DNA from: Herbidospora mongoliensis
GTDB lineage: Bacteria > Actinomycetota > Actinomycetes > Streptosporangiales > Streptosporangiaceae
NCBI RefSeq assembly: GCF_001570545.1
Contig: NZ_BBXD01000016.1
Coordinates: 1-64,000 of the forward strand
DNA length: 64,000 nucleotides
Direction of reading: 5' to 3'
A program made the position numbers and the translations under genes. Shown in pieces: positions 24,640 through 33,576 of the stretch (position 1 is its first letter; each line of letters opens with the position of its first letter). The notes under the pieces are model-generated. The model had not been told where the DNA came from, searched no databases, and saw only the letters and a program-made list of their open reading frames with translations.

Positions 24640-25122
24640 ATGGACGTACATCCCGATCTTGAGCCGATCGCGTTCCTGCTGGGCCACTGGGAGGGCGCCG
24701 GGGTCATCGGCTACCCGACCATGGAGAGCGCCAACTTCGGCCAGGAGATCATCTTCGAGCACAACGGCAAGCCGTTCCTCAGCTACCGCAGCCGCACCTG
24801 GCTGCTCGACCAGGAGGGTGAGAAGGTCCGCCCGCTCGCCACCGAGACGGGCTTCTGGCGCGTGCAGCCGGAGCGCCAGATCGAGGTCATGCTGGCCCAC
24901 CCGACCGGCATCATCGAGATCTACGTGGGCGAGGTCGTCTTCCACAAGATCGAACTCATCACCGACGTCGTGGCGCGCACCGTCACCTCGAAGGACTATT
25001 CGGCGGGCAAGCGCCTCTACGGCCTGGTCAACGGCAATCTCATGTACGCCTACGAGATGGCAGCCGTCGGCCTCCCCCTGCAGGACCACGCCTCCGCGGA
25101 GCTCAAGAGGGTCGCCGACTAG
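24640..25122 (+). CDS. Nitrobindin-like heme protein (FABP-like beta barrel)
   Basis: 160 residues (MDVHPDLEPIAFLLGHWEGAGV). The N-terminal GHWEGAG fits the GxWxGxG signature of bacterial nitrobindins / THAP4-like barrels; later FWRVQPERQIEVMLAHPTGIIEIYVGEV is typical. Family members bind ferric heme and isomerise peroxynitrite. Followed 11 bp later by a DUF2470 gene related to heme-utilisation proteins, so the two may share a heme-linked role (inference). Confidence 0.88.
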   Translation: MDVHPDLEPIAFLLGHWEGAGVIGYPTMESANFGQEIIFEHNGKPFLSYRSRTWLLDQEGEKVRPLATETGFWRVQPERQIEVMLAHPTGIIEIYVGEVVFHKIELITDVVARTVTSKDYSAGKRLYGLVNGNLMYAYEMAAVGLPLQDHASAELKRVAD

Positions 25123-25133
25123 GATCGGGCGCC

Positions 25134-25424
25134 ATGAGCACCCCGCTGACCTCCGACGCGGTCGAAGCGATCAAGAAGCACATGAACGACGACCACGCGG
25201 CCGACGCGCTGCTGATCGTGCGGGCCCTGGGCGGAAAACCCGACGCCACGGCGGCCCGCACGACCGACGTCGACACCGAGGCGATCTACTTCGAGGCCGA
25301 CGGCGAGGCGATCGCGGTGAAATGGCCGACGCCCATCGTCGAACGCGCCCAGGTGCGCAACGAGGTCGTCGTGCTCTACCAGCAGGCCTGCGAGATCCTC
25401 GGGGTCGAGCCGCGGGGGCACTGA
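25134..25424 (+). CDS. DUF2470 protein (HugZ C-terminal-like)
   Basis: 96 residues (MSTPLTSDAVEAIKKHMNDDHAADALLIVRALGG). The KKHMNDDHAADAL motif is diagnostic of DUF2470, otherwise found as the C-terminal domain of heme-degrading HugZ/HutZ-type proteins. Here it stands alone. Probably cotranscribed with the nitrobindin-like gene. Confidence 0.88.
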   Translation: MSTPLTSDAVEAIKKHMNDDHAADALLIVRALGGKPDATAARTTDVDTEAIYFEADGEAIAVKWPTPIVERAQVRNEVVVLYQQACEILGVEPRGH

Positions 25425-25482
25425 GAAACCAGGCTGCCATCCGCTCGGCATGAGCGAGCCGGTCCTTTCCGGGACATGAAGA

Positions 25483-25569
25483 AACCCCGGGCGCACTCCG
25501 CTCGGGTGAGCGGGCCGGCTGGACCAATGAGAGAGGGTCAGTGCCCTCCCCCGCCGACTGCCCGGGGTT
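25483..25569. repeat. Long inverted repeat in intergenic region
   Basis: Arms AACCCCGGGC (25483-25492) and GCCCGGGGTT (25560-25569) are perfect complements enclosing 67 nt that contains a smaller hairpin (GAGGG..CCCTC near 25533-25548). It lies about 60 nt after the DUF2470 gene, so it could be a structured terminator or a small structured RNA. No known riboswitch class was recognised. Confidence 0.4.
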
Positions 25570-25663
25570 CCGGTGTCTGTCTGGATCTGCGCTCAGACGC
25601 GCCGACCCGGAGCTGGCCCGGATCGGATGTCCTAGCGGACAGCCACCTCGCTAGCCCAATCAT

Positions 25664-25678
25664 GACTAATCATTATTC
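25664..25678. promoter_or_regulatory. Fur-family-type 7-1-7 palindrome
   Basis: GACTAAT-C-ATTATTC matches its own reverse complement at 6 of 7 arm positions. It is an AT-rich island in a GC-rich intergenic region, 85 bp upstream of the Fur-family gene. The 7-1-7 layout is that of Fur/Zur/Nur sites, so autoregulation is likely (inference). Confidence 0.5.
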
Positions 25679-25762
25679 GGACCACCTCCTCTCTGCGTGC
25701 TTCGTACGCTAAGCGCTGCTCTCCGGGGCGGGCAAGTCAATTACGAGCCGTAGGATTTCGGC

Positions 25763-26173
25763 ATGACCGACACCTGGCACGACGAGCTCCGGGCCCGCGG
25801 ATATCGGGTCACTCCGCAGCGCCAGCTCGTCCTCGAGGCGGTCAGCGCGCTCACCCACGCCACTCCTGAGGAGATCTGCGCGAAGGTCCAGGAGACCGCG
25901 CGGGGCGTGAACATCTCGACCGTCTACCGCACGCTCGAACTGCTCGAAGAGCTCGGCCTGGTCACCCACACCCATCTCGGCCACGGGGCGCCGACCTACC
26001 ATCTGGCCGCCGACGCCGACCATGTCCACCTGGTCTGCCGGGGCTGCGGGCAGATCATCGAGGCGCCTCCCGAGCTGGTCGGCGACATGGTGACCAAGCT
26101 CGACGAGGAGATGGGCTTCCAGACCGACGTCCACCATCTGACGATCTTCGGCCGGTGCCGCGACTGTCGCTGA
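25763..26173 (+). CDS. Fur-family metalloregulator
   Basis: 136 residues (MTDTWHDELRARGYRVTPQRQL). Winged HTH RVTPQRQLVLEAVSAL, THATPEEICAKVQETARGVNISTVYRTLELLEELGLV, then a dimer/metal domain with HVHLVCRGCGQIIE and C-terminal FGRCRDCR: two CxxC pairs forming the structural zinc site. Metal specificity (Zn, Ni, Fe or peroxide) cannot be decided from sequence. A palindromic site lies upstream (25664). Confidence 0.92.
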   Translation: MTDTWHDELRARGYRVTPQRQLVLEAVSALTHATPEEICAKVQETARGVNISTVYRTLELLEELGLVTHTHLGHGAPTYHLAADADHVHLVCRGCGQIIEAPPELVGDMVTKLDEEMGFQTDVHHLTIFGRCRDCR

Positions 26174-26192
26174 GCGGGCTTAGCCTGAAGGT

Positions 26193-27227
26193 ATGCGCAG
26201 TCCTCTGCTGGACCTCCCCGGAGCCGTCCCCGCCGCGTCCCCCGACGACGCCGTGGCCGCCCACTACGGCGACCTCTACGCCGAACAGCGTGCCCTCGCG
26301 GCCGGGCGGGCGGTGGTCGACCGGAGCAACCGTCCCGTCATCACGGTGTCCGGCCCCGACCGGTTGAGCTGGCTCAACAGCCTGAGCTCCCAGAAACTCG
26401 ACGACCTGGCCCCCGGCGTGTGGACGCAGACGCTGTTCCTCGACCCGCAGGGGCGACTCGAACACCACCTCCACCTGCGCGACGACGGCGACACGACGTG
26501 GATCCACGTCGAGCCCGGCCGGTCCGAGGAACTGGTGGCGTGGCTCGAGAAGATGAAGTTCATGCTCCGGGTCGAGATCACCGACGTCTCGGCCGAGTGG
26601 GCCGTGGTCTCCGGCGTGCCCGGCGACGACCGGCTGATCCCGCGGGCCGAGCTGGCCGCCCAGGGTCCGGTGGCCGGGCTGTGGGCCTATGAGGCGCTGC
26701 GCATCGAGGCGCACCTGCCCCGGCTGGGCTTCGAGACCGACCACAAGACGATCCCCCACGAGCTGGGGCTGATCGAGACGGCGGTCCATCTGAAGAAGGG
26801 CTGCTACCGGGGCCAGGAGACCGTCGCCCGCGTCCACAACCTGGGCCACCCGCCCCGCAGGCTCGTCTTCCTCCACCTCGACGGCAGCGTCGACGAACTG
26901 CCGCCCCACGGCACCCCGGTGACGCTCGGCGTGAGCACCCCGCTCGAAGCCGACCCCGAGGCGGCCGTCGACGGTTCGGCGACACCGGGCCAGATCGGCT
27001 TCATCGGCTCGTCGGCCCGCCACCACGAACTCGGCCCGATCGCCCTCGCGGTCGTGAAGCGCACGGTCCCGATCGACATCGACCTCGTGGCGGGCCACGT
27101 CGCGGCCAAGCAGGAGGTCGTCGTGCCGCAGGACGCCGGCCGCAACGTCCAGGTCGACCCCGAGCTGCGGCGCCAGGCCGCCAAGATGGCCCGAGAGCGG
27201 TCGGCGAAGCGACCCGACCTGATGTGA
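26193..27227 (+). CDS. ygfZ: YgfZ-type folate-binding protein (Fe-S cluster repair)
   Basis: 344 residues (MRSPLLDLPGAVPAASPDDAVA). GcvT-like fold; diagnostic motif HLKKGCYRGQETVARVHNLG near residue 200 (KGCYxGQE, Cys essential in the family). N-terminal half has VVDRSNRPVITVSGPDRLSWLNSLSSQ. YgfZ supports folate-dependent maintenance or repair of Fe-S enzymes. 19 bp after the Fur-family gene, likely cotranscribed. Confidence 0.92.
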   Translation: MRSPLLDLPGAVPAASPDDAVAAHYGDLYAEQRALAAGRAVVDRSNRPVITVSGPDRLSWLNSLSSQKLDDLAPGVWTQTLFLDPQGRLEHHLHLRDDGDTTWIHVEPGRSEELVAWLEKMKFMLRVEITDVSAEWAVVSGVPGDDRLIPRAELAAQGPVAGLWAYEALRIEAHLPRLGFETDHKTIPHELGLIETAVHLKKGCYRGQETVARVHNLGHPPRRLVFLHLDGSVDELPPHGTPVTLGVSTPLEADPEAAVDGSATPGQIGFIGSSARHHELGPIALAVVKRTVPIDIDLVAGHVAAKQEVVVPQDAGRNVQVDPELRRQAAKMARERSAKRPDLM

Positions 27228-27273
27228 GAACAGGCCGCTGCCTCGGATACCGCGCGATCGGTCTGTGAGGTGA

Positions 27274-27298
27274 GTGCCCGCGAGTGACTCGCGGGCAC
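27274..27298 (+). terminator. Hairpin after ygfZ
   Basis: Perfect 11-bp stem GTGCCCGCGAG / CTCGCGGGCAC with a 3-nt loop, 46 nt after the ygfZ stop. Short T content follows (GCTCTTG). Confidence 0.65.
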
Positions 27299-27386
27299 GC
27301 TCTTGCGTAGGGACGGCTACCGCCGCGATCGGCAGTGGGGCGACCTGCCGTAAGCGATACGCGAAGGCCCGCTGTGGCGGCGGGCT

Positions 27387-27812
27387 TCAGATGTCGATGA
27401 CCAGGGTGATCGGGCCGTCGTTGAGCAGGCTGACCTTCATGTCCGCTCCGAAACGGCCCGTCTCCACCCTGGCGCCGAGTTTGCGGAGTTCGTCCACGAC
27501 CGCGATCACCAACGGCTCGGCCACGGGGCCCGGGGCCGCTGCCTGCCACGTCGGGCGGCGGCCCTTCTTGGTGTCCGCGTAGAGCGTGAACTGGCTGATC
27601 ACCAGCAGAGGTGCGGAGATATCCGAGCAGGACTTCTCGCCCTCCAGGATCCGCAGGCCCCACAGTTTCGCCGCCAGTTTCGCGGCCTCCGCGGGTCCGT
27701 CGGTGTGGGTGACACCGACCAGAACCATCAGGCCGGGCTCGTCGATCGCCCCAACGACGGTCCCGTCGACCGTCACCGAGGCATGGCTCACTCGTTGGAC
27801 CACCGCGCGCAT
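27387..27812 (-). CDS. dtd: D-aminoacyl-tRNA deacylase
   Basis: 141 residues from ATG at 27812 ([17 protein letters not shown]). The frame stays open upstream across the divergent asparaginase but has no family support there. Signatures: [23 protein letters not shown]-like motif [19 protein letters not shown] (catalytic SQxT), and the cross-subunit Gly-cisPro region [10 protein letters not shown]. Removes D-amino acids (and Gly from tRNA-Ala) from tRNAs. A GAAGGCCCGC/GCGGGCTTC hairpin follows its stop. Confidence 0.95.
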   Translation of the reverse strand: MRAVVQRVSHASVTVDGTVVGAIDEPGLMVLVGVTHTDGPAEAAKLAAKLWGLRILEGEKSCSDISAPLLVISQFTLYADTKKGRRPTWQAAAPGPVAEPLVIAVVDELRKLGARVETGRFGADMKVSLLNDGPITLVIDI

Positions 27813-27845
27813 GGCCGGATTCTGCCATGCCCTACAGTCGACGGC

Positions 27846-28754
27846 ATGTCCGAATTGCTGGTCGAGGTGGTCCGGTCCGGGTTCGTGGAGTCGGTCCACC
27901 GCGCCCGGGTCGTCGCCGTCGACGCCGAGGGTTCCCCCGTTCTGGTCCATGGCGACGTCCAGGTTCCCGCATCCCCCCGTTCCTCGATGAAGCCGCTGCA
28001 GGCCGTCGGGATGCTGCACGCGGGGCTCGACCTCGACGGTGAGCTGCTGGCGCTGGGCTGCGGCAGCCACGCGGGTGAGCCCATCCACGTCGAGGGGGCC
28101 CGTCGCATCCTCCGCGACGCCGGACTGGACGAATCGGCGCTCCGGTGCCCGGAGGACTATCCCGACGACCGGACCTCCCTCGACCACGGCCGCGTCTACA
28201 TGAACTGCTCCGGCAAGCACTCGGCGATGCTCGCGACCTGCGCGGTTAACGACTGGCCTACCGAGGGCTACCTCGAACCGTCCCACCCGCTGCAGAAGTC
28301 GATCCGCGGCACCGTCGAGGAGCTCACCTCGGAGCGGATCGCGGCCACCGGCGTCGACGGCTGTGGCGCGCCGCTGTTCTACGTGTCGATGGTCGGGGTC
28401 GTCCGCGCCTTCCGGCGGATCGTCACGGCCGCCGAGGGCACCAAGGAGCGCCGGGTCGCCGACGCGATGCGGGCCCACCCCGAATACACGAGCGGCGCCG
28501 AGCGGCCCGAGGCGGCGCTGATGCGCGGCGTCCCCGGGCTGATGCTGAAGGCGGGCGCCGAGGCGTTCGACGCGTTCGCGCTGGCCGACGGCCGGGCCGC
28601 CGCCGTGAAGATCGTCGACGGGGGCCAGCGGGCCCGGGTCGCGGTCACCGCCTACGCGCTGAAGGCGCTCGGCGAGGACGTCCCGGAAGGCCTGATCCCC
28701 CCGATCACAGGTGGTGGAAGGCCGGTGGGGGAGATACGGGTCAGAACGATCTGA
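27846..28754 (+). CDS. Asparaginase (asparaginase II family)
   Basis: 302 residues from ATG at 27846 ([21 protein letters not shown]). Matches the bacterial 'asparaginase II' family with [38 protein letters not shown] and [13 protein letters not shown]. Predicted to hydrolyse asparagine to aspartate and ammonia; this family is distinct from the AnsA/AnsB type. The 3' end overlaps the converging DUF2207 gene by 14 bp. Confidence 0.9.
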   Translation: MSELLVEVVRSGFVESVHRARVVAVDAEGSPVLVHGDVQVPASPRSSMKPLQAVGMLHAGLDLDGELLALGCGSHAGEPIHVEGARRILRDAGLDESALRCPEDYPDDRTSLDHGRVYMNCSGKHSAMLATCAVNDWPTEGYLEPSHPLQKSIRGTVEELTSERIAATGVDGCGAPLFYVSMVGVVRAFRRIVTAAEGTKERRVADAMRAHPEYTSGAERPEAALMRGVPGLMLKAGAEAFDAFALADGRAAAVKIVDGGQRARVAVTAYALKALGEDVPEGLIPPITGGGRPVGEIRVRTI

Positions 28755-30309
28755 ACTGGCGGGCGGCGGAGATCGCGCCCGATGTGGTCATCACGAACGT
28801 CCGCATCGAGTCGGCGAACTTCGACAGGTCCCATTCGGCGGGGCCGTGGTACCAGTACAGGTTGTCGCCGTCGGTCGTGATCGTCGACACCACCCGGGCC
28901 CACCGGTCGACGCTGTCGAAGATCACGGCGTAGGGCAGGTAACGGGAGAACAGCTCGATCCGCTGCTCCTCCGGCACCCCGTTGACGTCGCCGGAGATGA
29001 GGTACTGGCGGAAGCCCAGCGTGTGGGCGAGCGCCCCGGCGCCCTTGGCGGTCTTGGCCGGCATGAACTGGCCGCCGACCGTGAGGGCCGCCCCGGCGAT
29101 GATCACCGCCAGGCCGACCAGGCCGTAGGTGGTCGTCCAGGCGAGCATGAGGGTGCCGGCCACGCCGGCGATGGTCAGCAGGATGCCCAGGACCGTCCAG
29201 CGGGACCGGGTCGAGTCGGGGCGGCGGGCGAACCAGCCCTGCTTCACGACGTCGCGGTAGAGGGCGTCGCGGACTCGCGCGAGGCCGGCCGAGAAGCCGC
29301 CGTGGAGCTGGGAGAGCAGGATGTCGTCGCGGATGTCGAACATCGCGTCGTGCAGGGCGCGTTCGTAGGGGAGCAGGTCCTGGAGCGGGGTGTCGGGCAG
29401 CTTCACGAGCAGCCAGTCGGGGGCGTCGTAGGTGCCGCGCGGTTGTTCGTCGATGCGGAGGTAGCCGCGTACCGCCAGATCCACGATGGTCGCCGTCACG
29501 TCGATCACGTCGGCCTGTTCGTCGATCAGGGTGCCGATCTGGCCGGGCCGCACGCCGTCGGGCGGGGCGAAGCGGCCGTTTTCGAGAGGGGCGTACAGGC
29601 CCGATTCCGACTCGACCACCCGGGCGTCCCTGCCCCGGCTGCGGTAGAGGCCGTAGAGGCCGCCGAGCAGCAGGATCAGCAGGACGATCAGCGAACCGCC
29701 GGTCCACATGTCGACGGTGAAGGCGGTGGCCAGGTCGAAGCGGTTCTCCAGGATCGGCTGCGCGCCGGTCGAACCGGCGGGATAGGCCACGACGATGGTG
29801 AGCTGCTCGCCTTCCGCCAGGCCGGTCTGTTCGAAGGTGGCGTTCTCGGCCGACTCGTCCATGCCGGCGGCGGTGCAGCCGATCGCCGAGGTGGCCGGGC
29901 CGGCGAAGCAGGTGAGGCCCTGGATCTGGCCGGGGCCGCGTACCGTCACCTTGACTGTGTCGAGCGGCCCGCCGGCCGCCGACCAGCGCAGTTCCTCGGT
30001 GCCGTCGGGCAGTTGCGTGACCGCGCCCGTGACGTCGTATTCGACGGTCCCGGCGGCCGGCACGGTCAGTGTCTCGCCGTCGAAGGCGGCGCCCTTTACG
30101 CCGGTCAGCAGGAAGACCCGGTCGGACGCGTCGTCGAACCGCGTTCTGGTGATCACGGCCCGGCTCTGGGCCCCCTTCTCGACCACGTGCAGCACCCCGT
30201 CGGGCCGCAACTGCAGCGTCACCTCGGTCGCGCCGGCGGCACGGGCCGGGGTGGCGAGCAGGACGATCAATAAGAGGGCCAGCCCCACAGGGCGTGCCAG
30301 ACATGTCAT
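28741..30309 (-). CDS. DUF2207 membrane protein
   Basis: 522 residues with a signal peptide ([24 protein letters not shown]). A beta-rich extracytoplasmic DUF2207 domain (about 25-190) is followed by a membrane segment ([17 protein letters not shown]), a cytoplasmic region with a winged-helix-like part ([20 protein letters not shown]), and two further membrane segments ([34 protein letters not shown]). Family function unknown. Confidence 0.9.
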   Translation of the reverse strand: MTCLARPVGLALLLIVLLATPARAAGATEVTLQLRPDGVLHVVEKGAQSRAVITRTRFDDASDRVFLLTGVKGAAFDGETLTVPAAGTVEYDVTGAVTQLPDGTEELRWSAAGGPLDTVKVTVRGPGQIQGLTCFAGPATSAIGCTAAGMDESAENATFEQTGLAEGEQLTIVVAYPAGSTGAQPILENRFDLATAFTVDMWTGGSLIVLLILLLGGLYGLYRSRGRDARVVESESGLYAPLENGRFAPPDGVRPGQIGTLIDEQADVIDVTATIVDLAVRGYLRIDEQPRGTYDAPDWLLVKLPDTPLQDLLPYERALHDAMFDIRDDILLSQLHGGFSAGLARVRDALYRDVVKQGWFARRPDSTRSRWTVLGILLTIAGVAGTLMLAWTTTYGLVGLAVIIAGAALTVGGQFMPAKTAKGAGALAHTLGFRQYLISGDVNGVPEEQRIELFSRYLPYAVIFDSVDRWARVVSTITTDGDNLYWYHGPAEWDLSKFADSMRTFVMTTSGAISAARQFRSF

Positions 30310-30347
30310 GACCCGTCACGATAGTGCCACCGGAGTACGCTGAGTCG

Positions 30348-31319
30348 GTGGCACGCACCCGGCTCTACCGCAACGGGAAACTCGAATCCGAGGGCTTTCC
30401 GATCGCCGACGTCTCCGACCATCTGGACGAGCCCGACGCAGTGGTCTGGTTCGACCTGTGCACGCCGACGCGCGCCGACCTCGACGCGATCAGCGAGGAA
30501 CTGGGCCTCCACCCGCTGGCCATCGAAGACGCCCTGCACCCGAGCCAGCGCCCCAAGCTCGACATCTACGAGACCCACATCTTCCTGAACGTCTACGCCA
30601 CCCACTTCGACGAGCGCACCGGGCGTCTGGAGACGATCGAGGCGTCGGCGTTCATGACGGAGCGGGCCCTGGTCACCGTCCGCACCAGCGAGTCGTTCGC
30701 GATCGACCAGGTCCAGCGCCGCTGGGACTCCGGCGGCAACCTGGCCGAACACGGGGTGGCGTTCCTGCTGCACGGCCTGCTCGACTACGTCGTCGACACC
30801 CACTTCGAGGTCGTCGAGGCCATGGACGACCAGATCGAGAAGCTGGAAGAGGGCCTGTTCCACGAGACCCTGCCGGGCCCCGCCGAGCAGCGGCAGACCT
30901 TCGAGCTGCGCAAGAGCCTGGTCGGCCTGCGGCGGGTGGTCGCCCCGATGCGGGAACTCGTCAACACCCTGTTCCGCCGCAACGACGTCATCCGCGACAG
31001 CAGCCTGGCGCCCTACTTCCAGGACGTCTACGACCACGCCGTGCGGGCCGCGGAATGGACCGATTCACTGCGCGACCTGCTCGGCAACATCCGCGAAGCG
31101 CACATGACCATGGCCAACAACAAGATGAACCTGATCATGAAGCGGGTGACGAGCTGGGCCGCGATCATCGCCGTGCCCACCATGATCACCGGCTTCTACG
31201 GCCAGAACGTGCCCTATCCGGGTTCGCAGCAGGTCTGGGGATTCTGGACGTCAACGGGCCTGTGGGCGGTCGCCGCCGTCATCCTCTACACCCAGTTCAA
31301 GAAGCGCGACTGGCTCTAG
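30348..31319 (+). CDS. corA: CorA-family divalent metal transporter
   Basis: 323 residues from GTG at 30348 (MARTRLYRNGKLESEGF), with GGAG 11 bp upstream; a GTG at 30324 would add 8 residues. Large cytoplasmic N-terminal domain, long stalk helix (VVEAMDDQIEKLEEGLFHE ... KNLLGNIREAHMTMANNKM-type), and two C-terminal membrane segments (AIIAVPTMITGFYGQNVPYPG, GLWAVAAVILYTQFKKRDWL). The usual GMN signature reads GQN here, as in a known CorA subgroup. Transports Mg2+, Co2+ or a related ion. Confidence 0.9.
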   Translation: MARTRLYRNGKLESEGFPIADVSDHLDEPDAVVWFDLCTPTRADLDAISEELGLHPLAIEDALHPSQRPKLDIYETHIFLNVYATHFDERTGRLETIEASAFMTERALVTVRTSESFAIDQVQRRWDSGGNLAEHGVAFLLHGLLDYVVDTHFEVVEAMDDQIEKLEEGLFHETLPGPAEQRQTFELRKSLVGLRRVVAPMRELVNTLFRRNDVIRDSSLAPYFQDVYDHAVRAAEWTDSLRDLLGNIREAHMTMANNKMNLIMKRVTSWAAIIAVPTMITGFYGQNVPYPGSQQVWGFWTSTGLWAVAAVILYTQFKKRDWL

Positions 31320-31661
31320 TCACCAGGGGCCGTAAGGGCCCTGGGTGCCGCCGCTGCCGCCCTTGTATTCGCTGACGGCCGGCTTCACGTCGGCCAGGTA
31401 GATGCCGGACGCGATGATCGAGGCGATGGCGAAGATGTTGAGCCTGTTCAGCCCGCCGCCCATGTAGCCGGCGGCGGAGGCGAGCGTGAAGACGGTGGCC
31501 AGGCCGGTGAAGACCATCCAGAGGTTCTTGTTGAGCTTGCCGGCGGACTTGAACGCCTGGGCGGGGGTGCGGATCGCGTGGATCAGCGCCCACACCGCCA
31601 TCCCGAACGCGGCGAGGGCGAGGCCCAGGAAGACAAGGTCCAGGGCACCATAGAGCATCAT
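31320..31661 (-). CDS. DUF2516 membrane protein
   Basis: 113 residues (MMLYGALDLVFLGLALAAFGM). Three hydrophobic segments, with KLNKNLWMVFTGLATVFTL and IFAIASIIASGIYLADVKPAV typical of the actinobacterial DUF2516 family. Its stop directly abuts the corA stop (convergent). Function unknown. Confidence 0.9.
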   Translation of the reverse strand: MMLYGALDLVFLGLALAAFGMAVWALIHAIRTPAQAFKSAGKLNKNLWMVFTGLATVFTLASAAGYMGGGLNRLNIFAIASIIASGIYLADVKPAVSEYKGGSGGTQGPYGPW

Positions 31662-31742
31662 CTCGTCACTCCCGCGGGGTCAAGGTCGGAATGTCCACCA
31701 GCCTAGTGTCTGGTTTCGCCAGTGCGCAGGGCGAGAAAACCG

Positions 31743-31774
31743 TGGCCCCGGCGGGAGATCTCCCACCGGGGCCA
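31743..31774. terminator. Palindromic hairpin after the HbhA-like gene
   Basis: 16-bp arms TGGCCCCGGCGGGAGA / TCTCCCACCGGGGCCA with one mismatch, no loop, 13 bp from the HbhA-like stop. Probable intrinsic terminator between the HbhA-like and DUF2516 genes. Confidence 0.7.
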
Positions 31775-31786
31775 TGAGCTGCGGTT

Positions 31787-32179
31787 CTACGACGCCTTCG
31801 GGGCCGTCGGGGTCTTGCGGGGAGCCGGGCGCTTGGTCGAGGTGGTGGCCTTGACGGCGGTGGCCGGGTCGGCGGCCTCGGAGACCTCGGTCAGCTCCAG
31901 GGCGGCCTCGCCGCTGGCCTGGCTGACGACCTGACGGCCGCGCTTGGCCAGGTCTTCGTAGAGGGCGTTGAGCCGCTCGGCGACGGTGTTGGCGACGTCT
32001 TCGGCCCTGCCCTGCACACGGCCGGCGTAGGCGTAGGCCTCTTCCCGGCGGATCTGCTGGAGCTGGAGGACGCGGTCGGGGATCTCGCGGATCTTCTCGA
32101 CCGCGAAGTCGCCGACGCCGGTCAGCGCGTAGAACGGCTTGGACTCGGTGAGCTTCTTGACCTCGGTGGCGATGGTCAT
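31787..32179 (-). CDS. HbhA-like / heparin-binding-hemagglutinin-related protein
   Basis: 130 residues (MTIATEVKKLTESKPFYALTGVGDFAVEKIREIPDRVLQLQQ). A long helical/coiled-coil central part (EEAYAYAGRVQGRAEDVANTVAERLNALYEDLAKRG) is followed by an Ala/Lys/Pro-rich basic tail (KRPAPRKTPTAPKAS). This resembles mycobacterial HbhA in layout: a helical body plus basic C-terminus. Its ATG overlaps the stop of the upstream XRE regulator (ATGA), so the two are coupled. Confidence 0.75.
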   Translation of the reverse strand: MTIATEVKKLTESKPFYALTGVGDFAVEKIREIPDRVLQLQQIRREEAYAYAGRVQGRAEDVANTVAERLNALYEDLAKRGRQVVSQASGEAALELTEVSEAADPATAVKATTSTKRPAPRKTPTAPKAS

Positions 32180-32616
32180 GGCAGGTTGTACCCTTCTGAC
32201 GTGGCGTGACCGTTTAGTGAAGCCGCATCCAGGGGCTCAGCCGGTTGCGTCGGCTGAGCCCCTTCGGTTTCCGCGGCCTGGTTCTCCTTGCGGAACGACT
32301 CATAGATGTCGAGCAGAACCTGGCGCTGCCGTCCGGTGATCGTGACGTCGGCGCGGATCGCCGCCAGGACGTCACTGTCGGGCTGGCGCTCGTCGATCAG
32401 TCCGGCCTGCACATAGAGCGCCTGGGACGAGATTCGCAACCCTTTGGCGATCTGGTTGAGGATCTCGGCACTCGGCTTGCGCACGCCCCGCTCGACCTGG
32501 CTCAGGTATGGAAACGACACTCCCGCCTGGGCCGCGAGCTGACGCAGCGAGATCTTCGCCTGCGTCCGCTGCTCGCGGATGTATTCACCGATCGAGCCGA
32601 CCTTGGGGAGTTCCAT
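32176..32616 (-). CDS. XRE-family HTH regulator
   Basis: 146 residues from ATG at 32616 (MELPKVGSIGEYIREQRTQ); an upstream in-frame ATG adds 12 residues with no homology. HTH: GSIGEYIREQRTQAKISLRQLAAQAGVSFPYLSQVERGVRKPSAEILNQIAKGL, then DSDVLAAIRADVTITGRQRQVLLDIYESFRKEN. This regulator next to an HbhA-like gene and DUF2516 is a common actinobacterial arrangement. Confidence 0.88.
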   Translation of the reverse strand: MELPKVGSIGEYIREQRTQAKISLRQLAAQAGVSFPYLSQVERGVRKPSAEILNQIAKGLRISSQALYVQAGLIDERQPDSDVLAAIRADVTITGRQRQVLLDIYESFRKENQAAETEGAQPTQPAEPLDAASLNGHATSEGYNLP

Positions 32617-32676
32617 GTCGTCCAGCTTGCCAGAGCTTGTATGCATTTGCAAACGGATTGGTTAACGGGAGCTAAC

Positions 32677-33576
32677 TCACTGGGGCAAGAACCACAAAAG
32701 GGGCGCGGATGTGGTGAGCAACACGGCTCCCGCGACGATGCCGTAGCGATAGCGCGCGGGCATCTTCGGACCGGGCTGGACCAGCCGGTTCACCCGGGCC
32801 ATCACGTTCTCGGCGCCCATGCCCAGCGCGCCGTGGGGGGTGATGTAGACGCCGGCCGTGCCGAACCGCAGCAGCGCGGTGGCCAGCCGTTTCGGCGGCA
32901 CCCGCAGCCGGGCGTGGTCGTCGGCGGCCATCTCGACCAGCAGCGCGACCGACGCGTTGGCGTCGCGGACCACCTTCGACCAGGGCAGCACCCAGCGCAG
33001 CGCGGCGAACGGCAGCAGCACCAGGTCGTGGCGCTCGCGCGCGTGAGCGTCTTCATGGGCCAGCACCGCCGCGAGCTCGTCGCGGGACAGCAGGCTCAGG
33101 GTGCCCTCGCTGATCACGACCTGCGACTTCAGCCCCGGTACGCAGTAAGCGGCCGCCCCGGGGTGGTCGACGACCCGTACGCCCGGAACCGCGGGCTCGT
33201 CGCGGGCCACCAGCGACAGCAGCAGCCGGTGGCGGCGGCGGGCCTGGAGGGTCTGCGCCATGGCCACCACGACCACGGCCATCAGCACGGTCAGCAGCGC
33301 GAGCCCGGCGGCCAGCGCGCCCACCCGCTGCAGCCCCGACGGCTCACGCCAGTGGGTGACCAGGTAGACCAGCCCGTGGATCACCCCGCGCCCCCACGGT
33401 TCGAGGGCGTAGGCCAGCAGGGCGCCCACCGAGGCGAGCCCCCACGTCAGGCCGAGCGCCTGCCACAGGGCGATCGCGGCCCTCGGCGCCCGCCAGGTCC
33501 AGCGGACCGACGTCATCCGCCACGCGGCCAGCGCGCAGACGGTGGCGAGCGCGGCGAGCGCGGCGGCCGCGATCAC
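32677..33576 (-). CDS. M56-family (BlaR1-like) membrane metalloprotease
   Basis: 299 residues. Several membrane segments at the N-terminus (about 1-110), then a cytoplasmic zinc protease domain with LAHEDAHARERHD (HExxH = HEDAH) and downstream EMAADDHA as the third ligand region; one more membrane segment at the C-terminus (YGIVAGAVLLTTSAPLLWFL). No penicillin-binding sensor domain is present. Coupled to the upstream BlaI-like repressor by a 4-bp overlap, as in BlaI/M56 pairs widespread in actinobacteria. Confidence 0.9.
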   Translation of the reverse strand: MIAAAALAALATVCALAAWRMTSVRWTWRAPRAAIALWQALGLTWGLASVGALLAYALEPWGRGVIHGLVYLVTHWREPSGLQRVGALAAGLALLTVLMAVVVVAMAQTLQARRRHRLLLSLVARDEPAVPGVRVVDHPGAAAYCVPGLKSQVVISEGTLSLLSRDELAAVLAHEDAHARERHDLVLLPFAALRWVLPWSKVVRDANASVALLVEMAADDHARLRVPPKRLATALLRFGTAGVYITPHGALGMGAENVMARVNRLVQPGPKMPARYRYGIVAGAVLLTTSAPLLWFLPQ

